From Fremontodendron californicum (lineage: Eukaryota; Streptophyta; Magnoliopsida; Malvales; Malvaceae), in NCBI GenBank assembly GCA_030761205.1, contig JAULJL010000028.1, positions 9,840,001 through 9,904,000 of the forward strand: a DNA stretch of 64,000 nt. Reading direction: 5' to 3'. The notes under the pieces were generated by a model, which worked only from the letters and a program-made list of their open reading frames with translations, was not told the origin of the DNA and searched no databases. The position numbers and the translations under genes were made by a program. Below are positions 57,425-64,000 of the stretch, piece by piece (the first letter of the stretch is position 1; every line of letters starts with the position of its first letter).

Positions 57425-57812
57425 TTTTTTATTTTTTTTTTACAGTTTCAAACGTAACATTTTTTAAATTTAAAGAAAAAACTAGTTGGAAAGTCGTCAT
57501 AATATGGCGACTTCCGAAGTACAAAATTAAAAAAAAAAAAATTGAAAAATCATAACCAGAAGTCGCCATATAATATGGCGACTTCTGGTCTATTTTTTTT
57601 TTTTTTTTAAAAGATGAAGGGAAGTCGCCGTATCCTATGGCGACTTTCCTTCTTTGATTTTTATTTTTTTTTTAAAAAAAAATACCAAGATATGGCGACT
57701 TCACTTGGTATTTTTTTTAATCCGTTAAAAAATAACCTATTTTGATAAATAATTTCAAAATATAAGTAGTTTGAATTTATTTATTTTTTAGCAATATTTG
57801 GATAAATTTGCC
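57425..57812 (-). repeat. Right terminal inverted repeat of element B
   Basis: Mirror of 54199-54570: modules at about 57482-57516, 57550-57588, 57613-57652 and a partly deleted one at about 57680-57707. Confidence 0.85.
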
Positions 57813-57821
57813 TCTACTTTC

Positions 57822-58440
57822 ATCATATACCTTGTACCAAAATCATTAGGCAAAACCCATGTGAATCTCTAGTAAAGTCTTAGAGGAAACATGTTGCATC
57901 CTGATTCAAACAAAGAAATCAGATGACTTTTGAATGAATATGAAACTTTTAAGATGAAAAAAATAAAACAAAATAAAATCTAAAGATAGAGTTAATTAGA
58001 GCTTAATAGTAAATTCATTTATTTCTCTACTTTAGGGCTGTTTGTAAACACAATATTCTATGTACCTAGAAATACAAAATTAATTCTACATTGAATGTCA
58101 CCATTACTAAGAAAATGTACATTGCATTTGCTACTTTATGATAAGGAAAAGCTTGCTCAAATTTGAGAAAATATTTGTGGTTGGAATTTCTTAATACTTG
58201 ACAAAATGAATCTAAAAAAAAAAAAAAGACTCAAATTTGTGGTCCAAAGTTCTTTGATGATCAGAGCAGTTGAAGAAACTATTGGGACAGGGTGTGGCAA
58301 AACGAAAAATTCTAAGAAAAGTTTCTTAAGGTAGGCTTCCCATAGGCTCCAAGAAATTGTAGCCAATAGATGAAAATAATTTAATCTGAACCGTTGAAAT
58401 CAAAGAAAGAAAAATAAATTTAATGAAACTTGTTAATCGA
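57822..58440. other. Spacer upstream of the E2 fragment
   Basis: AT-rich, with a degenerate repeat word (AAAATTCTAAGAAAAG at about 58306, compare 16.8 kb). It should contain the promoter of the next gene. No TATA box could be assigned. Confidence 0.35.
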
Positions 58441-58955
58441 GTAACTCTCCCCTCATATACTCAAATCCCCTCTCTTCCAAAATCATCTCAGACAAAAATT
58501 TGACCCTACCACTCACCTCTGAAGCAAAACACCATCTCCACCTCTGTATGTCAAAGGTACTTCCTTTTAAAACCATCAAACCTCAAATTTAGACACTCAC
58601 CCCTATACCCAAATCCCTCTATCACATAATCATCAAAGTATACAATTTTTTGAAACCGTAATCAAAACTCTCTAATCCAAAACCCCAACCAGGATTTGCA
58701 TCTGCCATCAATACCCTCAATCATTTAAATCATCGATACCCTCTATCATTTTATAATGTAACATTTTTTTTCGTTTTTACTTTATGGGTATTTCTTCGTA
58801 TTGTAAGCTGTGTAGAAAAAATAGGTAATAGTTTTATTATGGCACAAATATTCCAATTTTTATTTTTTGTTTTGTTTTAGGGTTTAGGTGATGGCTTCAA
58901 AGCGGATATTGAAGGAGCTCAAGGATCTCCAGAAAGATCCTCCTATCTCTTGCAG
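58441..58955 (+). pseudogene. First exons of a UBC8/UBC10-type ubiquitin-conjugating enzyme E2
   Basis: A C/T-rich leader (58441-58556) ends AAAG|GTAC. A leader intron follows to TTGTTTTAG (58880). The coding exon 58891-58955 starts MASKRILKELKDLQKDPPIS and ends CS with phase 2 (TGCAG|GT). These residues and this splice position are those of the UBCD1/UbcH5-like plant E2 group (UBC8-11, 28-30), small enzymes of about 148 residues that work with many E3 ligases. I could not find the next exon (expected to encode AGPVAEDMFHWQAT or close) anywhere to the window end, nor the catalytic-Cys exon. Either the gene is truncated here, or the rest lies far to the right, or it was lost. The exon itself is undamaged. 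Confidence 0.7.
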
Positions 58956-59293
58956 GTCAGGTTCAATTTCATCTATCTTTTTCTCTGTTTCGTGCCTCGA
59001 TTTGTTTATTTCTTGTGGTTTTTCTCATCATCATTTTAGTTTTTTTTTTTTAGTTTTGTTTCCATGAAACTTCTCTTTTTTTAAAAAAAAATTGACTTAA
59101 TTTTTTGTTGTTTTACATTGACTTCTCTCTACTGGTATATCTACAACTCTATCGTTTTTTTGAATAATCTCATATATTAAAAGCAGGTTTTGGGGTGAAA
59201 TGAAAGTATGAAATGAAACCCTTTTTCAAGGCCAGGAAATACATAGCCATTTTATGCATTGAAGACACTTAATGCAGCTTTTTTTTTTCACAG

Positions 59294-59445
59294 GGAGGTG
59301 GTGTGGGCGGAGCATGTGTAAGCTTCAATGGATGGGCAATGAAGAAGAGGGGACCGGTTCTTGTCTCAATGTTCAGCCCTATTGGAACAGTCATTGCAGT
59401 TGTTCTCTCTTTTCTTACTTTAGGCGAGGCAATTTCATAAGGAAG
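59294..59445 (+). pseudogene. Stray exon of a WAT1/EamA (nodulin MtN21-like) transporter
   Basis: After an acceptor (TTTTTTTTCACAG) the frame reads GGGVGGACVSFNGWAMKKRG, then PVLVSMFSPIGTVIAVVLSF and LTLGEAIS before TAA (59438-59440). It is followed by a GTAAAC donor. The motif KKRGPVLVSMFSPIGTVIA is typical of the second EamA domain of WAT1-related membrane transporters. Only this exon is present. The TAA replaces the expected continuation, and the frame does not match the E2 exon upstream. So it is an isolated fragment, carried here by duplication or a transposon. Confidence 0.7.
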
Positions 59446-60515
59446 GTAAACATATTCCACCAATTTGTTTGTAAGTTCCAAAAACAAATTTATACTTGCA
59501 GTGTTTTTAGATAGATTGCTAAAGACATTTGTTTAAATTGCCTAACATTAGATTGACTTATTTTAGCCTTATGAAGAATCCAAGGAATTCAAGATATGTT
59601 GTTGGGAAACTACTTTTTAGTTGGTTTGTGTTTTAATCTAATAGTATAATTTTAGCTCAGTTTTGCCAGTGAGTGGCATTAAGATCAGTCAAATAGTTTA
59701 TGCATAGTTAGTTTATGCATAATCTAATAAATTACTCGTGAAAAAAGCAATAAATATAAGTTGTTTGTTACCACATGCTTGATTTATGCATATATCTTTT
59801 ATCTTTTAAATATAATTTAAATCTAGGACTCATCTATGTTAAGGTAAAGTACTTATTATTTGAGTTTTTTTTTTTTGTTGTTGCTGCTACTATTGTTATA
59901 TAAAGATATGATTACCAAAAGCAAGTCTTAATATGACCATAGTCCTCTCTTGCTTGAACAAGTCCTGGAATCCAATTTTAGGATGAGAATGAAAGCTGCT
60001 GCGTACCTCTTTTTTCTTTTTTTCGTTTGCATTCATTATTGGTGAAAATTTTGAATGTTCAGCCAATTCTATCTTTGAACCATTCATGTAAATGAGTGAA
60101 TTTTTCTACAAGTGATTGAATTAGTTAAGGAATTCCCACTATTGTGTTTCAGCTTAGATGTTTTTCAGGTTTTAGTGTTTTGAGTTATATATGATTATAT
60201 TTATATGACTACTAATTGCTGATATATGGTCATTTTTCATTTCAGGTTTTAGTGTTTTGAGTTATATTTGTCATCAGAGGTCGTCTATAAATCTCTCATT
60301 TTAGACAAATTGGTAAGTTTCTCTCTTCAAATCCTTTACATTTGTTGATAGTCATTTGATTTCAGATGGAAGTTGATAATGTTGGATATTTATCATCTCA
60401 AACTAGTTAACTTTTTCCCTGTCTCATCTCAAAAAACAATAATTTTTCCCCTTATTGTTGGTTATATGATTTTTTTATACATATAATTATATTAGAGTAT
60501 GTCGGTACTTTTACA

Positions 60516-60555
<40 letters not shown>

Positions 60556-61841
60556 TTTTGCTTTTTTTGCTAAGCCACGATAACAAAGAAATTTCTTGGA
60601 AAGTGAAGGATTTGAGATTCAATTTTGGACATATGAACACTCCACTAGAAAAGGTAGTTGACCATGGAGTCAAGATTTTTGGTTTCATTTTTAATTTTTA
60701 GTTACAAGTTGGTTCTTTTTTCTTTTAGTGAACAGAGAACTTGGGCATTTTCTTAAGCTTTGTTGAATATTAATTAGTTTTGATTGTAATTTTAACTTGT
60801 AAAAAGGAGTTGATCTGAGACTAAATGTTATTAAGGTATAAAGTTGAAGAAATTATTTGGAATTGTAAAAGACATGTTAAGAAATATTCACTTCCCGATC
60901 ACTTCAACTATATATAAAGTTCCAAAGTGTATTTTTAACAAAATGACCAAAAATTTTCATGTTTCTACCTTGGAGAACTATTGCTATTTCCTCTCTCTGT
61001 TTACTAAAAGAAAACAGGCTTGAGGAGATGCTCAGGAATGAATGCCTTAAAGTGTCACTACAAAGTTAGCTAGCTAGGGGTTTGCCCCTTCTTCAATCGC
61101 TACAATACTAAGTTGCCTAGACTTGATTCAAGTATATTTATGTAGAAAATGTTAGTATGACCTACCAAGATCCATGCTGTTAGTTTCACTGTTAATTTCA
61201 CATGAATGCAATTTGTATAATAGTTACTAATACTTGACAGAAAGTTTATTGATATTATTAAAATGCTATGAGCTTGTTTTTCCTTGTCTTCTATGATATT
61301 ATTAAAACTTTATTGATATTATTAAAAATCAATAGAAAAATAAAGATAATGATGAAACTATTCTGGTAAGAACCACAGTCTAAAATACCAGATTTGGGCA
61401 ACATATAAATTGATAGATATTTAAGTACTCACTTACACTAAAAGAAAAAAAAAAGAACTTTTGAGATAGAAGATAAATGTGGATAAAATCAATAGAATAT
61501 TGGCATTTGTTAAAATCAATAGAATATTTTAGACTATGGTTCTTACCAGAATAGTTTCATCATTATCTTTCTTTTTCTATTGATTTTTTTTTTTTAAACT
61601 CTAGAAGATCCTTCTGTAATATGTGATTGCAAATCTATCAAATTTATCTTCTATTTTCTTTTCGGTTGTTTGTTTATGTTCTTTTCACTAAATGTACGAT
61701 TTTAAAATTTTAATGTATTACGTTCACTAGATGATTACATAAACGTTCAAACATCAAACAAATATAACTAAGCCTGAACATTTTGAATCCTGGTAATGCT
61801 CTTATTGTCCTAACCCGCTAACCCTGTGTCCTGCCCTTAAG
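59446..61841. other. Intron-like interval, no gene recognised
   Basis: T-rich DNA of intron character. It contains a short direct repeat (TTCAGGTTTTAGTGTTTTGA near 60165 and 60242), an (AT)n run at about 60518-60551 and an inverted repeat at 61324-61592. No exon could be assigned. Confidence 0.4.
61324..61592. repeat. Inverted repeat with about 65 bp near-perfect arms
   Basis: Arms at about 61325-61395 and 61524-61592: the left reads AAAATCAATAGAAAAATAAA then GATAATGATGAAACTATTCT, and the right is its inverse with few mismatches. The loop of about 130 bp includes further AAAATCAATAGAATATT copies. Confidence 0.75.
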
Positions 61842-61941
61842 GTAATGCTGGTCAATCATCTAAGAAGCTTTCCAGAGATTCTAAGAACTTGGACATGGAT
61901 GATAATGAAGAGTGGCTACGAATATCTCAGATAAATAGGAG
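61842..61941 (+). CDS. Putative internal exon, gene unidentified
   Basis: Open from a CTTAAG acceptor to an AGG|GTATCT donor. The only fully open, exon-like frame reads NAGQSSKKLSRDSKNLDMDD then NEEWLRISQINRR. Base composition is higher in GC than the flanks. I do not recognise the protein. It may belong to the same transcript as the segments at 62471 and 63889. Confidence 0.4.
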
Positions 61942-62470
61942 GTATCTCTAGCACATTTCGGATCACTGTTTCTATTTTGCTCAATTTGACCTGATATTCT
62001 GTGTTAAAGTAGAAATGTTCATATGATAATATTAATTGGCTAAATTGATTCTTGTAGAAAGAATAACCTGGTTGCTTCAGTCACTTTTCTTATGCGTTCA
62101 TTCATCAAACAACGCCATATTTCGTAATTGATTGTTCTTGGAGTGTTTACCAATGCTATTTCAAATATGCTCTAAATTCATTTACGTTTTTAAGACTATG
62201 ATTCTAGATTTGACAACTTTAGATTAATATTTTCGGAGATGCTACGCTTAAAAGAGTATAAACCATCATCAGTTACAGATTGTTGTAATGGATTCTTCTC
62301 AAAATTGCTAGGTTAAAAAAATGTTGCATTGAGAATGGTGTAACTCTTGTTCAATATTGTTGGTGTAGGCTTCAATGACATCAGTTCTTATGCTTATCTG
62401 TTAGTTTCTTGCATTGTTTCTTGAACTGCAGTGTTTTCTAGCTTACATGTTTCTGATTACTTGCTGACAG

Positions 62471-62586
62471 TAGGTGCAGGTGGCAGAGTTATCACACGGC
62501 TTCTAGTGGCAGATACTCAGGCAATAAGCATGATTCAAGGCATCACATTGAGGGATGCTCTATTTTATTTCTCTCACCACAAATAA
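62471..62586 (+). CDS. Putative exon, gene unidentified
   Basis: Follows two possible acceptors (CTGACAG and GTGCAG). Joined in phase to the exon at 61842-61941 it reads RWQSYHTASSGRYSGNKHDS then RHHIEGCS. An alternative frame reads GGRVITRLLVADTQAISMIQ, slightly like KH-domain proteins, but breaks soon after. Neither could be settled. Confidence 0.3.
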
Positions 62587-63888
62587 GTTGTAAAATGCAA
62601 CTAGAGGCTTTTGTTGTTTTGTTACAGTCAATTTTGCATTAAAGTATCATGTGGTAGAATTTGGGATATCCATTGGCTTTGTTTGTGGCTTGAGAAAATG
62701 TAAGAGAAGCTGGAACCTTAAAATGTTAAAACCCAGATCACTAACTCCAGTTTATTTGGATTTACCAAGTCTCAAATGCTAAGCCACAGTAAGATAACCC
62801 GATTTTCTTTGTTGTTTTGTTTTGGATGTTAGTCAAATATATATAATTTAGTTTAAATTCTCCTATATTAGCTTATGAAGAGTTAATGACAACATTGTGC
62901 CGATATTATTGTCATGAGATCAGATCTATGCTTTGCAAGAGTTATTAGTACATGCTAATGATAATTTCAAACTGTCATGAGATCAGATCTATGCTGAGAT
63001 ATAAAGGGCATCCGGTGGTCTTGGTGGTGGGACAATAAATCTATTTCTTTTGGATTTTTTAAGTTTTAATACGATAATCAGGATGAATGCTCTTTTTCTG
63101 CATTGTTCAGTTTCAATGATGAAAAGTGTGTTCTATTAGAAATGTTAGTGGTTTACTTCTAAGTAACAACCCTTAGAATAGTTGTAATATAGAATTGATT
63201 AATTTTTATAAAAAATTCTATAGAGTTAAGTTTTCAATTCCATTCTCAGATGATATGATTACTTATGACTCTCATGAATTTGTAAGTTTTGCTTTATGGA
63301 TCTTCTTTTGGTCTTTATCTTGTTGTATTATAGTTAATTAACAGCTGTGTAATATCTTAGGAACTAACTTTATACTGCTTTGAACCTGCTGGGTTAATTC
63401 ATTTGACCTTGGAACTAACTTGTACTAATAATGGTTGATTAAAGCCCTGGAAAATTAGACTTCTACTTGGGGCATAGAGATTAAAAGTTTTCTGTATTCT
63501 AACTAAGAAAAACATGATGAATTTGAATGTCTGATTGATTATTGTGGTATTTAATTGTTGTGTGTTGGCAAATATGACTTTTGGATTATGCGATATATCT
63601 GAGGCAGGTATTGCCCCTACTCCATGAGCATAAAATTTACCTTCATTAGTTTTTCTCTTAATTGTTGTTTTGTTGAAAAAGATCATTTTAGATGTGTAGC
63701 TTTCTTTGGCTAGTATTTTTTTTTCTTTTTATCCAAGTACTTTACCAAGTTATTTTAAATATATCATGTAATTTGTTTAATGATGTTCAAACATTATTTT
63801 GACAATGTTTAATTATTACAATGTGATTTTTTATTTTCATTTTATTAATGTGATCTGTTAATTGCTTTTTGTTTTTTCAATTTTGCAG
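62587..63888. other. Intron-like interval
   Basis: T-rich, no exon recognised. A 24 bp direct repeat (GTCATGAGATCAGATCTATG) occurs at about 62912 and 62974. Confidence 0.4.
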
Positions 63889-63986
63889 GCATAATTAGAG
63901 ATGATCATGTTTGCCAACGGATTATCAGAGAATGTATTCAAGATTGCCTGAAAGAGCTTAGCATGGTTGTTGTTGGCTTGCTGTGA
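63889..63986 (+). CDS. Putative terminal exon at window edge, gene unidentified
   Basis: After a strong acceptor (TCAATTTTGCAG) one frame is open: IIRDDHVCQRIIRECIQDCL then KELSMVVVGLL and TGA. The even spread of charged and hydrophobic residues suggests a real helical segment. The family is not recognised, and the protein could also splice onward beyond the window. Confidence 0.35.
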
Positions 63987-64000
63987 ACTCTAAAATTGTA

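Larger units (their letters stand above)
54199..57812. mobile_element. Element B: MULE relative carrying only the PMD gene
   Basis: 3614 bp, flanked by TCTACTTTC (54190-54198 and 57813-57821), a perfect 9 bp duplication. Ends GACAAATTTATCCGAATATT and (inverse) GGCAAATTTATCCAAATATT. Each inverted repeat is about 370 bp with four hairpin modules whose core is TCGCCATATCATATGGCGA; the order of modules is mirrored between the ends. It holds a PMD pseudogene closely related to that of element A and no transposase, so it would need one in trans. Confidence 0.9.

Noticed and set aside
62471..62586. KH-domain RNA-binding protein (RLLVADTQAISMI)
   Set aside because: Only a short match to recalled KH proteins, with no GxxG loop (the expected GKQG is absent) and an early stop; kept as unidentified.

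Overview
The window is eukaryotic plant nuclear DNA, almost certainly from a eudicot. It has spliced genes with GT-AG introns, type 3 metallothionein and MLO-type proteins, AT-rich intergenic DNA, and dense DNA transposons (MULE, hAT, Harbinger-like and MITEs) with readable target-site duplications. I cannot name the species.

Left part (1-23 kb): the last exon of an MLO-like gene (+), a UBC25-type ubiquitin-conjugating enzyme gene (-) carrying several frame lesions, a block of transposons (6.6-17.5 kb), a complete type 3 metallothionein gene (+, three exons) and a COX17 copper chaperone gene (-) with an inferred 2.2 kb leader intron. From memory, the UBC25, MT3 and COX17 order matches Arabidopsis At3g15355, At3g15353 and At3g15352, so this is a conserved gene block loosened by transposons.

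Middle (23-43 kb): almost entirely mobile DNA. The main object is an 8.45 kb Mutator-like element (28622-37074) with a perfect 10 bp target duplication. Its terminal inverted repeats are built from tandem hairpin modules with a core resembling TCGCCAT/ATGGCGA. Inside are a decayed MuDR-type transposase (+) and, convergent to it, a plant mobile domain (PMD/MAIN-like) gene (-). A 1.9 kb non-coding relative lies at 40997-42880. A 3.6 kb relative holding only the PMD gene lies at 54199-57812.

Right part (43-64 kb): a complete eight-exon CDK-like protein kinase gene (about 704 aa, N-terminal MGC). Its introns hold two copies of a short MITE and a hAT element with an 8 bp duplication. Beyond element B come the first coding exon of a UBC8/UBC10-type E2 with its leader intron, then a stray WAT1/EamA transporter exon, then unidentified putative exons running to the window edge.

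A short MITE with ends near CTATGTTGCTCCGACTC occurs nine times, mostly inside introns. Nonsense codons in the MULE genes mostly look like CGA-to-TGA or CAG-to-TAG changes, as expected from decay of methylated cytosine.
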